Part shown: positions 1 to 6,976 of the stretch, piece by piece
How positions within the stretch are numbered: the stretch's first letter is position 1
How the letters are laid out: every line of letters starts with the position of its first letter
From: CBDFHC01 sp965247585
Lineage (GTDB): Bacteria; Chloroflexota; Dehalococcoidia; Lucifugimonadales; GCA-2712585
Reading direction: 5' to 3'
Length of the DNA: 64,000 nt
NCBI GenBank assembly: GCA_965247585.1
Contig: CBDFHC010000004.1
Coordinates: forward strand, 558,001 to 622,000
Position numbers and translations under genes: made by a program
The notes under the pieces: generated by a model
Databases searched by the model: none
What the model saw: the letters and a program-made list of their open reading frames with translations, nothing else
Told to the model about the DNA's origin: nothing

Positions 1-174
1 AGGGTCTTTCTCATAGTTGTCCGGGACCATGACGGCGCCGGAGATGTGGGCGCGGCGGTACTGGTCGGCGACGTCGGTATCTACGACGCGGACATTGGGG
101 TCGTCAAGGTGGTCCGCGAGCCAGCCGGTGTCGGCCAGGTATTCAGGGTGGGCGTATTCCTGGGCGCCTGCCAT
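1..174 (-). CDS. Rhodanese-like sulfurtransferase, N-terminal fragment (cut by window edge)
   Basis: Reading the minus strand from an ATG at 174 gives 58 residues without a stop up to the edge. The protein begins MAGAQEYAHPEYLADTGWLA and continues with VRVVDTDV and a YRRAHISGAV segment, the opening of a thiosulfate/3-mercaptopyruvate sulfurtransferase (rhodanese) domain, in which an Asp follows the first strand and a Y-x-x-x-H-I-x-G-A segment follows. A GGAGG ribosome site lies about 6 bases before the ATG. The catalytic Cys loop would lie beyond the window, so activity cannot be judged. It is divergent from the gene at 306, so 175-305 holds both promoters. Confidence 0.75.
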   Translation of the reverse strand, partial: MAGAQEYAHPEYLADTGWLADHLDDPNVRVVDTDVADQYRRAHISGAVMVPDNYEKDP

Positions 175-305
175 GGCATCCTCCAGAGAACGAGGTTGAG
201 GTGAACGGGAGGAATTGTAGTGGGTGGCTAAGGAGGGGTCAACGAAACCTGACACGCTGGAGCGGTAAGGTATACTACCTGTCCCCAACGCGAGGAGAGT
301 GTAGA

Positions 306-1991
306 TTGATATTGCGCGGCATCTGGAGCAAGCAACGAGGGGACGCCACGGCGGTGATAATTGCACCGCTGGCGGCTATTGTGCTGGTGGTGGTGGCGGT
401 GGTGGTGGCACTGTACCTGGGGGGATTTCGGCACGCCAACGAGGAGACCGCCAAATACGTGCCGGAAGATACCCTGGCGTATTTCTCGGTGAACCTGCTG
501 CCCGGGGTGGACCAGCTCAAGAAGCTGCGGCAGATGATTGAGCGGTACGAGGAGAGCCCGGGATTTCAGGAGAAGCTGGACGAGTGGCTAGACGAGGTGG
601 AGGAGGAGTCCGGCATTAACGTTATCGAGGAGGTAATCCCCTGGCTGGGCCCGGAGCTTTCGATAGCGCTGGTGAGGCTGAACGGCCTTGAGGACGTACC
701 GGAGGCGGTGGCGTTCGTGGGGACGCGGGACGCACCGGCGACGGAGGGGATATTACGACGTTCGCTGGAGCAGCAGTCCGAAGAGGAAGGGCTGGAGTTT
801 GAAGAGAGGAGCTACAAGGGTTTCCCTGTTTTTTTCGACCTTGACGAAGAGGCAGGCCACGTTGCAATCACGGAGAGCTACCTAGTCTTCGCGACGTCGG
901 GAGAGCTGCTGCGAGCGACGATAGACCAGATGGAGGCGCCTGCAGGGTCGCTGGCGGAGAGCGGTCGGTTCAAGGAGGCGCAGGCCGATGTGCCGGAGGA
1001 GCGGTTCTCGTTCCTTTACGTGGACGTTGAGGGGTTGCTGGACCAGGCTAAGGCCAGCGGCGACCCAGAGGTTGCGGAGGGGTTGGAAACATACAGGGGC
1101 CTACTGCCGGGGACTGTGGCAGCCTCGGCGGCGTACATAGACAGGGGGATGCGGGTGGACGTGACGTACCCGACGCCCGAAGGGATGGAAGTTACCGAGA
1201 CATCGGCCGGGTTGGGGTCCGCTGCGATGCTGCCAGCTGACACGTTCGCACTGTTCTCCGTCTCGGGAATTGGCGATGCGATAAAGAGGCTGACGGGCGG
1301 CGCGGCGGGGATAGTGGCGGGCAGCGAAGGACCGGGGCATTCCACGGAGGAGCTGTTCGAGGCGATTGAACGGGAGACGGGGATTGACCTGCAGGAGGAC
1401 TTGTTCGACTGGATGACCGGGGAGGTGGCGGTGGCGCTGCTGGCATCGTCGTTTGTCACAGAGCCGGGGGAGGACATACCGCTGATTCACGTAGTGGGGC
1501 TGCTTCAGTTTAATGTTCTGGCAGACGCCCAGGCGGGGGTGGAGACGATTGTGGGGCTGATTGAGGCAGAGGGGATTGAGCTGGAAGCAAGGGATGTTGG
1601 CGGGAAGGCAGCCAGGGTGCTGAACTTAAGCGGGACCGAGGCGGCGGGCTACACGCCGGGGTACCTGTTCGTTGGGGAGTACGTGGTGGTGGGGAGCACC
1701 GAACAGGCGTTGGAGTCGGTGGTTCAGACCGGGGCCGGGAGCGAAGCGTCACTGGCGCAGGAAGCGGAGTTCCGCCGGCTGATGGAGCTGACCCCGGGAG
1801 AGAGTGACAGCCTGATTTACGTTAACGTGAGGGGGCTGATGGACGCGGCGGTGGCAGCGTTTCCGGAAGAGGACACCGAGGAGTATCGGTCGGACGTATT
1901 GCCGTTTGTAGGGCCTTTGCGGGCGTTCCTGCTCACCGGGCGGTCAGACGAAGAGAGGACTTCGGTCACGATGATTCTGACGATTGATTAG
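306..1991 (+). CDS. DUF3352-like membrane-anchored protein of unknown function
   Basis: 561 residues. I choose the TTG at 306 because GAGGAGAG sits just upstream; an in-frame ATG at 201 would add 35 residues of unlikely composition. Residues 17-40 form one hydrophobic membrane segment rich in Val/Ala/Leu, followed by a large, acidic, probably extracytoplasmic domain. The phrases YVPEDTLAYFSVN, IPWLGPELSIALV and VAFVGTRD are typical of DUF3352 proteins, where two similar lobes follow each other; the second lobe begins near MLPADTFALFSVSG. Such proteins are common in Chloroflexota and Cyanobacteria and have no established function. The gene stands 50 bases ahead of the acyl-CoA dehydrogenase gene, which has its own ribosome site. 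Confidence 0.7.
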   Translation: MILRGIWSKQRGDATAVIIAPLAAIVLVVVAVVVALYLGGFRHANEETAKYVPEDTLAYFSVNLLPGVDQLKKLRQMIERYEESPGFQEKLDEWLDEVEEESGINVIEEVIPWLGPELSIALVRLNGLEDVPEAVAFVGTRDAPATEGILRRSLEQQSEEEGLEFEERSYKGFPVFFDLDEEAGHVAITESYLVFATSGELLRATIDQMEAPAGSLAESGRFKEAQADVPEERFSFLYVDVEGLLDQAKASGDPEVAEGLETYRGLLPGTVAASAAYIDRGMRVDVTYPTPEGMEVTETSAGLGSAAMLPADTFALFSVSGIGDAIKRLTGGAAGIVAGSEGPGHSTEELFEAIERETGIDLQEDLFDWMTGEVAVALLASSFVTEPGEDIPLIHVVGLLQFNVLADAQAGVETIVGLIEAEGIELEARDVGGKAARVLNLSGTEAAGYTPGYLFVGEYVVVGSTEQALESVVQTGAGSEASLAQEAEFRRLMELTPGESDSLIYVNVRGLMDAAVAAFPEEDTEEYRSDVLPFVGPLRAFLLTGRSDEERTSVTMILTID

Positions 1992-2041
1992 GGATTTCGC
2001 AGAAGTGCGGGCCGGAGGGATTTGAAGACGGAGGCGCGTTG

Positions 2042-3202
2042 ATGACTGAGAAGACCCCGGAAGAAGCGCGACGGCAGATTGTGAGCATGGTGCGGGAGTT
2101 CGTGCGCCGGGACGTGCTGCCGGTGGCGCAGGAGTACGAGGCGGCGGACCGGTACCCGTCCGAGCTGCTGGAGCAGATGGTGGGGATGGGGCTGTTCGGG
2201 ATAACGATTCCAGAAGAGTACGGCGGCATGGGGCTGGACTACGTTACATTCGCGTCGATCTTCGAAGAGCTGTCGAAGGGGTGGATGAGCCTGACGGGGC
2301 CGTTAGGGACGCACCACATAGTGGCGTACATATTGGGGGCGTACGGGACGAAGGAGCAGAAGGAGAGGTTCCTGCCCTCCATGACCCGGGGAGAACGGCG
2401 CGGCGGGTTGGGGCTGACTGAGCCGAACGCGGGGAGCGACGTGCAGGCGTTGCAGACGGTGGCGCAAAAGGACGGCGAGGAGTATGTGATAAACGGCAAC
2501 AAGATGTTCATCACCAACGGGAGGAACGGGAACATCTTCGCGGTGCTGGCAAAGACGGACAGCCAGGCTTCGCCGGCGTACCGGGGGATAAGCTGTTTCA
2601 TTGTGGAGAAGGGGTCGGCGGGGTTCGAGGTGGGACGGGACCTGGACAAGCTAGGGTACCGCGGAATTGACACGTGCGAGCTGACGTTTCGGGACGTGAG
2701 GGTGCCGGTGGAGAACATGGTGGGGACGGAAGAGGGGAAGGGGTTCGGGATGGTGATGAGCGCGCTGGAGGGCGGGCGGATAAACGTGGCGGCCAGGGCG
2801 GTGGGGGTGGCCACGGCGGCGCTGGAGGCGTCGTTGCGGTACGCGCAGCAGCGGGAGACGTTCGGGAAGCCGATTTCGCAGCACCAGGCGATCCAGCTAA
2901 TGCTGGCGGACATGGCGACGAAGGTGCAGGCGGCGCGGCTGCTGACGTACGACGCGGCGAGGAAGAAGGACTCGGGGGAACGGGTGGACCTGGAGGCGGG
3001 GATGGCGAAGCTGTTCGCCAGCGAGGTGTGCGGGGAGGTGACCATGGACGCGCTGCGGATTCACGGCGGGTACGGGTACATAAAGGACTTTCCGGTGGAG
3101 CGGTACTACCGGGACGCGCCGCTGATGATAATAGGGGAGGGGACGAACGAGATACAGCGGCTGGTGATAGCGCGGGAGCTGTTGAAGCGATACCCGGCGT
3201 AG
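2042..3202 (+). CDS. Acyl-CoA dehydrogenase
   Basis: 386 residues, the usual length for this flavoprotein family, which introduces a trans-2,3 double bond into acyl-CoA thioesters and passes electrons to ETF. The N-terminal helical domain is followed by the FAD/substrate strand LGLTEPNAGSD and the middle beta domain. The C-terminal helical domain has RIHGGYGYIKDFPVERYYRD and the IGEGTNEIQ segment; Glu in EGTNE is where short/medium-chain enzymes keep the catalytic base. The ATG at 2042 follows GGAGG by seven bases; a TTG at 2039 is an alternative. Substrate (fatty or branched-chain acyl-CoA) cannot be told from sequence. No other beta-oxidation genes are adjacent. Confidence 0.93.
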   Translation: MTEKTPEEARRQIVSMVREFVRRDVLPVAQEYEAADRYPSELLEQMVGMGLFGITIPEEYGGMGLDYVTFASIFEELSKGWMSLTGPLGTHHIVAYILGAYGTKEQKERFLPSMTRGERRGGLGLTEPNAGSDVQALQTVAQKDGEEYVINGNKMFITNGRNGNIFAVLAKTDSQASPAYRGISCFIVEKGSAGFEVGRDLDKLGYRGIDTCELTFRDVRVPVENMVGTEEGKGFGMVMSALEGGRINVAARAVGVATAALEASLRYAQQRETFGKPISQHQAIQLMLADMATKVQAARLLTYDAARKKDSGERVDLEAGMAKLFASEVCGEVTMDALRIHGGYGYIKDFPVERYYRDAPLMIIGEGTNEIQRLVIARELLKRYPA

Positions 3203-3270
3203 GGGGGGAGAGCAGGTGTGGCGAGGGGATGAGGCGGGGCGAGGACGCGGTCCCACGCCAGAGACGCTGC

Positions 3271-4155
3271 TTAGATAGGGTGGCGCCGGACGAAACTAAG
3301 GATGATCTGCGCCAGCTCCGCGGTCTTGAACTCGGCGGCGTTATCGTCAGAACCATCCAGTACAACGTTTTCGCCGCCGGGGATGAGTTCCGCCACCCGG
3401 GCGCCACGGCGACAGAAGTAGTTCTCATAAGGGCTATCGGGCTCGATATGGAGGGTAGGGGTGCGAATAGCTTGGAGGACGGGACCAAAGTCATAGCCGA
3501 AAAGAGAAGTGGTGACCAGCTTGACCTGGTCCCTGGTCTGCATGAAATCCAGCAACCATCTATCTAGGAACCGGAGGTGGTGGTCTGACATGAAGGTGTG
3601 AGCGGCCTGGAGCGGGTGAGGCCAAAGGGTGTCCGAAGGGGCGCCAGCAGTGTGGAGCCACAAACGTACGATTTCGCTGTAGGCACGCATCCACAGGGCC
3701 GTCATGTGAGAGCCATCGGGTGAGACTGATATGGGGAGGGAGGAATTGTGATAAGTGGCGAAGTAGGCGTCGCGCTCCGATGGGTCCTCAATAAGGGGGA
3801 AGCCGAAGAGCATTAGAGAGCGGAACCGTGCGGGCCATTCGGCGGCGGCCTTGGCGGCGACACCGGCGCCGGTGTGAAGCCAAAACAGATGGCACCGGTC
3901 TATCCCCAAAGAGTCCAGAACATGGACTACGTTCCGGGCCAAGTCCAGCATGTCTGTATCCGGGGGTGGGGGGTCGGAACTGCCGTAGCCAAGCAAGTCC
4001 ATGGCGACGACCCTGTGTTGTCGCGCCAGGAGAGGGATAAGGTCCAGGTACATGCGAGACGAACGAGGGGTCTGATGAAGGAGCAGGATGGGCTCTCCCT
4101 TGCCCTGGGCAAGGTAATGCACCTGGCCCTCGGCGGTGTCGACATATCCTCGCAT
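3271..4155 (-). CDS. Alpha/beta-hydrolase fold protein with Thr at the nucleophile elbow
   Basis: 294 residues from the ATG at 4155; an upstream extension to 4350 is open but looks non-coding. The fold is clear: an oxyanion-hole strand ILLLHQTPRSS (24-33), then VVAMDLLGYGSSD (49-61), and the elbow FWLHTGAGVAAK (91-102). In standard members the elbow is G-x-S-x-G; here Thr95 takes the Ser position. At the C-terminus, where a catalytic His is expected, the sequence reads VVLDGSDDNAAEF with no His. The protein may therefore be a non-classical hydrolase, a dehalogenase-like relative or a catalytically altered member. It is convergent with the acyl-CoA dehydrogenase gene, with 68 bases between the stops. 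No clear ribosome site precedes the ATG. Confidence 0.8.
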   Translation of the reverse strand: MRGYVDTAEGQVHYLAQGKGEPILLLHQTPRSSRMYLDLIPLLARQHRVVAMDLLGYGSSDPPPPDTDMLDLARNVVHVLDSLGIDRCHLFWLHTGAGVAAKAAAEWPARFRSLMLFGFPLIEDPSERDAYFATYHNSSLPISVSPDGSHMTALWMRAYSEIVRLWLHTAGAPSDTLWPHPLQAAHTFMSDHHLRFLDRWLLDFMQTRDQVKLVTTSLFGYDFGPVLQAIRTPTLHIEPDSPYENYFCRRGARVAELIPGGENVVLDGSDDNAAEFKTAELAQIILSFVRRHPI

Positions 4156-4367
4156 AATCACGACAAGCACCGTTGTAGGATGCCAAAGGGAAGCATGGGC
4201 GCGTCCTTTCGAAGGAGGGGTGCGGAGGCACCGTTCGCGACTCGAGCGGGGAGGCATCGTGTCATTGACCTTGACCCCGAGCGGTGGCGCCAGGGTAGCG
4301 TATGGGGTGGGGAAGCGCCAGGTAGGACGGTGACCAGCCAAGGGGAGCAAGGCATTTCATAGAGGCA

Positions 4368-4396
4368 TTGACATCGGGAGCTAATCAGGCTAGTTT
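4368..4396 (+). promoter_or_regulatory. Probable promoter of the arsR-type/SRPBCC operon
   Basis: A perfect TTGACA (4368-4373) is followed after 17 bases by TAGTTT (4391-4396), a weak -10 box. Transcription would start about 4403, just before a palindrome and 37 bases before the ATG. Confidence 0.5.
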
Positions 4397-4407
4397 GTAA
4401 GTAGAAG

Positions 4408-4417
4408 CTAACGTTAG
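4408..4417. promoter_or_regulatory. Candidate operator: 10-base palindrome CTAACGTTAG
   Basis: A perfect palindrome lies immediately downstream of the predicted start of transcription of the ArsR-type gene. The position suits autorepression by the dimeric ArsR-fold product. This is inference from position; the consensus for this subfamily is not known to me. Confidence 0.4.
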
Positions 4418-4439
4418 TGCATCGTGCAATAAGGTTGTG

Positions 4440-4775
4440 ATGCTGGACGCAGCGTTGAGGGCGATCTCGGAGCCGAGGCGGCGGGAGATACTGGAGCTGG
4501 TCAAGAACCAGGAGCGGTCGGCGGGGGAGATAGCGTCGCGGTTCAATGTAACGCGGCCCGCTGTATCGCAGCACCTGGGGGTGCTGGTTTCGGCGGGGCT
4601 GCTGACGCTACGCCGGGAGGGTACGCGAAGGCTGTACCGGGCCCGGCGAGAAGGGTTGGAGGAGCTGAGGGCGTATCTGAACGAGTTCTGGGATGAGCGA
4701 CTGGAATTGCTGGCCCGAGAGGCGGAGGCCGAAGAGGAACGGAGGATAAGAGATGACGCAGACGGAGCAAGGTGA
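4440..4775 (+). CDS. ArsR-family winged-helix transcriptional regulator
   Basis: 111 residues. The winged helix-turn-helix is plain: ISEPRRREILELV, then AGEIASRFNVTRPAVSQHLG as helix-turn-recognition helix, then a wing LLTLRREGTRRLYRA. The C-terminal helix (LRAYLNEFWDERLELL) is typical of the ArsR subgroup encoded with SRPBCC (AHSA1-type) proteins. No metal-binding Cys cluster is present, so it is not an arsenite sensor of the classical kind. The start is ATG 4440 with AAGG upstream; GTG 4437 is possible. It overlaps the next gene by 23 bases, indicating translational coupling. It probably represses its own operon through the upstream palindrome. Confidence 0.9.
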   Translation: MLDAALRAISEPRRREILELVKNQERSAGEIASRFNVTRPAVSQHLGVLVSAGLLTLRREGTRRLYRARREGLEELRAYLNEFWDERLELLAREAEAEEERRIRDDADGAR

Positions 4776-5205
4776 CGCGGTTGTTAAGGAGGTGCGGATC
4801 AAGGCGAGGCCGGAGACGGTGTTCGAGTTCTTCGTAGACCCGGAGAAGATGAAGCGGTGGAAGAGGGTAGACGTGACGCTGGACCCCACGCCGGGGGGGA
4901 CGTACCGGGTGGATATGAACGGCCGCAACGTGGCTCGGGGGGAGTATGTGGAGATTGTGCCGCACAATAGGATTGTGTTCACCTGGGGCTGGGAGGGGGA
5001 GGGGCAACCGCTGCCGCCAGGGTCGAGCACGGTGGAGGTGACGCTGGCGCCGGACGGCGACGGGACGATTCTTCGGCTGCGGCATTCGGGTTTGGACCCG
5101 GAGATGGCGAAGGCGCACGGCGAGGGGTGGGACCACTACGTGGAGAGGCTGGTTGTGGCCGCAGAGGGGCGGGACCCCTGGGCGCAGGGGGAAGACGAAG
5201 GCTGA
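4753..5205 (+). CDS. SRPBCC (AHSA1/START-like) domain protein
   Basis: 150 residues. The protein opens with a strand and the phrase ARPETVFEFFVDPEKMKRWK, the hallmark of the SRPBCC fold (helix-grip with a deep hydrophobic pocket). It continues with PGGTYRVDMNGRNVARGEYVEIVPHNRIVFTW in separate strands and ends with the long C-terminal helix GEGWDHYVERLVVAA. ArsR-AHSA1 gene pairs are very common; the SRPBCC partner is thought to bind or act on a small hydrophobic ligand. The reading frame starts inside the regulator gene, so both are made from one message. Ligand and reaction are unknown. Confidence 0.88.
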   Translation: MTQTEQGDAVVKEVRIKARPETVFEFFVDPEKMKRWKRVDVTLDPTPGGTYRVDMNGRNVARGEYVEIVPHNRIVFTWGWEGEGQPLPPGSSTVEVTLAPDGDGTILRLRHSGLDPEMAKAHGEGWDHYVERLVVAAEGRDPWAQGEDEG

Positions 5206-5264
5206 TTCGCGGCGCACGGAAGATCGGTTCAGGGCAGCGAATAGTATGGTAAGGAGAGAGAGAA

Positions 5265-5625
5265 ATGCCAAACCCAGTGGTGCACTTTGAGATTCAGGCG
5301 CAGGACGGTAAGGCGGCGCAGGAGTTTTACGCCAAGCTGTTCGATTGGCACGTGGACAGCAGCAATCCGATGAATTACGGGCTGGTGGACACGCATACGG
5401 GGGAGGGAATAGGCGGGGGGATCACCGGCACCGAAGGACCGAACCAGGTGACGGTGTACGTGCAGGTGGACGACTTGCAAGCCTACCTGGACAAGGTTGG
5501 AGAGTATGGGAGGAAAGACGGTGTTGCCGCCGACGGTTATTCCGGGGATGGTGACGATGGCCCAGTTCACGGACCCGCAGGGGAACCTGGTGGGGATGGT
5601 GGCGGCGGAGACGCCTCCGGCGTAA
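5265..5625 (+). pseudogene. Glyoxalase/VOC-fold protein gene broken by a +1 frameshift
   Basis: The frame from ATG 5265 (good AAGGAGAG site) encodes VVHFEIQAQDGKAAQEFYAK and continues through VTVYVQVDDLQAYLDKV, a standard VOC half. After about 5497 that frame turns into Gly/Asp-rich nonsense. Moving to the next frame gives ESMGGKTVLPPTVIPGMVTM followed by AQFTDPQGNLVGMVAAE and a stop at 5623-5625, the normal second half of the same fold. Removing one T of the TT at 5497-5498 restores a continuous 119-residue protein. Either the gene is recently inactivated or this is a base-calling error. As an intact gene it would follow the ArsR/SRPBCC pair, a usual neighbourhood for VOC proteins. Confidence 0.85.
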
Positions 5626-5673
5626 CAGGCAAAAGCCCAGTTGGTGCGGCGCTGGGATAGGGCGCCGACGAAG

Positions 5674-5706
5674 AAGCTCCCGAGGCGAGGCGTCCCGGGG
5701 GCTTTT
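5674..5706 (+). terminator. Probable rho-independent terminator
   Basis: AAGCTCCCG (5674-5682) pairs with CGGGGGCTT (5696-5704) with one G-T pair, and the T run continues to 5706. It closes the ArsR/SRPBCC/VOC unit. The T tract is short. Confidence 0.5.
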
Positions 5707-5975
5707 GGGTTGGGGGGCGTAAGGTGTCCATGTGTTGCTAACGCACCGCAAGACATTGTCTCAGGCCCGCAGCGTGGCGGCGGTGAAGAGAACTTGGTCC
5801 TGTACGTATATCAGGTGGGGACAAGGGAGAGGTTGGATACATAGGTGAGGAAACCTATTATGCTTTCGGTGTTTTAGGCACGGTTGTTTTAGGTTCCGTG
5901 CCGGTAAAATAGGGTAGGCAGCAATACCGATGAAGGCGAGTGTAAACTACTGCCTGAAGAGGTAAGCTGGAAACA
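5707..5975. other. Intergenic region with a 7-base inverted repeat
   Basis: I see no gene. GGCACGG (5877-5883) and CCGTGCC (5896-5902) form a perfect inverted repeat with a 12-base spacer, followed by TAAAAT, which could be a -10 box for the GIY-YIG gene. The stretch is richer in A/T than its surroundings. Confidence 0.35.
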
Positions 5976-6551
5976 ATGCGATCACCCAGCAGCCAGTCTG
6001 GTTCTAATTCGTGCCTTTATTGGGACTGTGATATTCCGATACGGCCGGACCATGTGTTGTGCTATGAGCATTACCAGGACCATCAAGAAGGTCTGATAGA
6101 CGAGTGTCCGGACTGCGGTCGAGCGAAAGACGTGAGATATCCGGAATGTCTGGAATGCTATAGGGGGCAGAGTCCAGGTAAGCCCGGAACGAGAGGACGC
6201 GGTCAGACAGGTGAGGCGGGCAAGTATCGCCGGGAGTATTCACCGGCTTGGGACGAGGGCGACGCGGAGGCCTCTGTATTTTATGTTTACATTTTAAAAC
6301 TAGAAGGGGGGAATTATTACCCTGGTCAGACCAGAGAGCTGAGGGAGCGCCTATCTGAGCACCGTGACGGGAAGGTGAAATCAACCAAGGGGAAGAATCC
6401 AAAGTTAGTGTGGTTCGGAGGTGTGCCTACTAGAGAAGACGCGACATCGATCGAAGTGGTGTTGAAGAGGCTGGTCGACAGAAATCCCAGGGCGATTCGG
6501 CGGATGGTGATAGGGTTTAAGGACTTTGTGAACGAGTTGGACTACAGCTAA
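5976..6551 (+). CDS. GIY-YIG nuclease-domain protein with a Cys-rich N-terminus
   Basis: 191 residues. The N-terminal third holds seven Cys (13, 18, 29, 44, 47, 58, 61), including CPDC and CLEC pairs, which look like a small zinc-binding domain. A Gly/Arg linker (65-90) leads to a C-terminal GIY-YIG domain: FYVYILKLEGGNYYPGQT (102-119), then the conserved Arg region, SEHRDG, and SIEVVLKR, whose Glu160 fits the metal-binding catalytic Glu. The second motif reads Y-P-G-Q-T, not Y-I-G-x-T. Codon use is more A/T-rich than in neighbours, which suggests transfer. Function could be DNA binding/repair or a homing or defence nuclease; I cannot say which. Confidence 0.75.
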   Translation: MRSPSSQSGSNSCLYWDCDIPIRPDHVLCYEHYQDHQEGLIDECPDCGRAKDVRYPECLECYRGQSPGKPGTRGRGQTGEAGKYRREYSPAWDEGDAEASVFYVYILKLEGGNYYPGQTRELRERLSEHRDGKVKSTKGKNPKLVWFGGVPTREDATSIEVVLKRLVDRNPRAIRRMVIGFKDFVNELDYS

Positions 6552-6570
6552 GGGAGGGAGCGGGAAAGAA

Positions 6571-6645
6571 TGGAGCGGAAGATGGGATTCGAACCCACGA
6601 CCCTCTCCTTGGCAAGGAGATGCTCTACCGCTGAGCCACTTCCGC
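6571..6645 (-). tRNA. tRNA-Gly (GCC)
   Basis: On the minus strand the acceptor arms GCGGAAG and CTTCCGC pair fully. The anticodon arm is TCTCC-TTGCCAA-GGAGA with anticodon GCC, and the T arm contains GTTCGAATC. The 3' CCA is encoded (6571-6573). It lies 19 bases downstream of tRNA-Phe on the same strand, probably in one transcript. Confidence 0.95.
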
Positions 6646-6664
6646 TGGGGGCCGGCCTACCGGG

Positions 6665-6739
6665 TGGTGCCGAGGGTCGGGATTGAACCAACGACACGTG
6701 GATTTTCAGTCCACTGCTCTACCACTGAGCTACCTCGGC
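6665..6739 (-). tRNA. tRNA-Phe (GAA)
   Basis: The acceptor arms GCCGAGG and CCTCGGC pair on the minus strand. The anticodon arm GTGGA-CTGAAAA-TCCAC gives anticodon GAA, and the T loop is TTCAATC. Discriminator A is followed by an encoded CCA (6665-6667). Confidence 0.95.
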
Positions 6740-6750
6740 GGGCACCTTTT

Positions 6751-6780
6751 ATAGTAAGTCGACGCCGGATTAGGTGTCAA
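6751..6780 (-). promoter_or_regulatory. Promoter of the tRNA-Phe/tRNA-Gly unit
   Basis: On the minus strand a perfect TTGACA (6780-6775) and TACTAT (6756-6751) are separated by 18 bases. The start would fall about 6744, only a few bases before the mature 5' end of tRNA-Phe at 6739. Confidence 0.65.
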
Positions 6781-6889
6781 CCAGCGCCGGTGTGAGAAAG
6801 GGGCCTGTATGCTAGAATACGGCCTCTCCTGGCGGGTTGAACAACCGGGGAGCTCCAGCACAATCATCCGGTAATTACCCCCTCTCTGA

Positions 6890-6912
6890 CTCTCCCCGTT
6901 GAAGTGGGAGAG
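6890..6912. other. Small hairpin upstream of the BioD-like gene
   Basis: CTCTCCC (6890-6896) and GGGAGAG (6906-6912) pair around a 9-base loop. No T run follows on the plus strand. It may be a leader structure or a repeat remnant. Confidence 0.3.
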
Positions 6913-6976
6913 AATATTGGCTCCCGTCGGCTGTATGGGAGAAATAAATGGGGGTAGAGGGTCCGAGTAGCGAGCG

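Noticed and set aside
201..305. N-terminal extension of the DUF3352-like protein to ATG 201
   Set aside because: The extension has no ribosome site and odd composition, whereas TTG 306 has GAGGAGAG and places a membrane segment properly.
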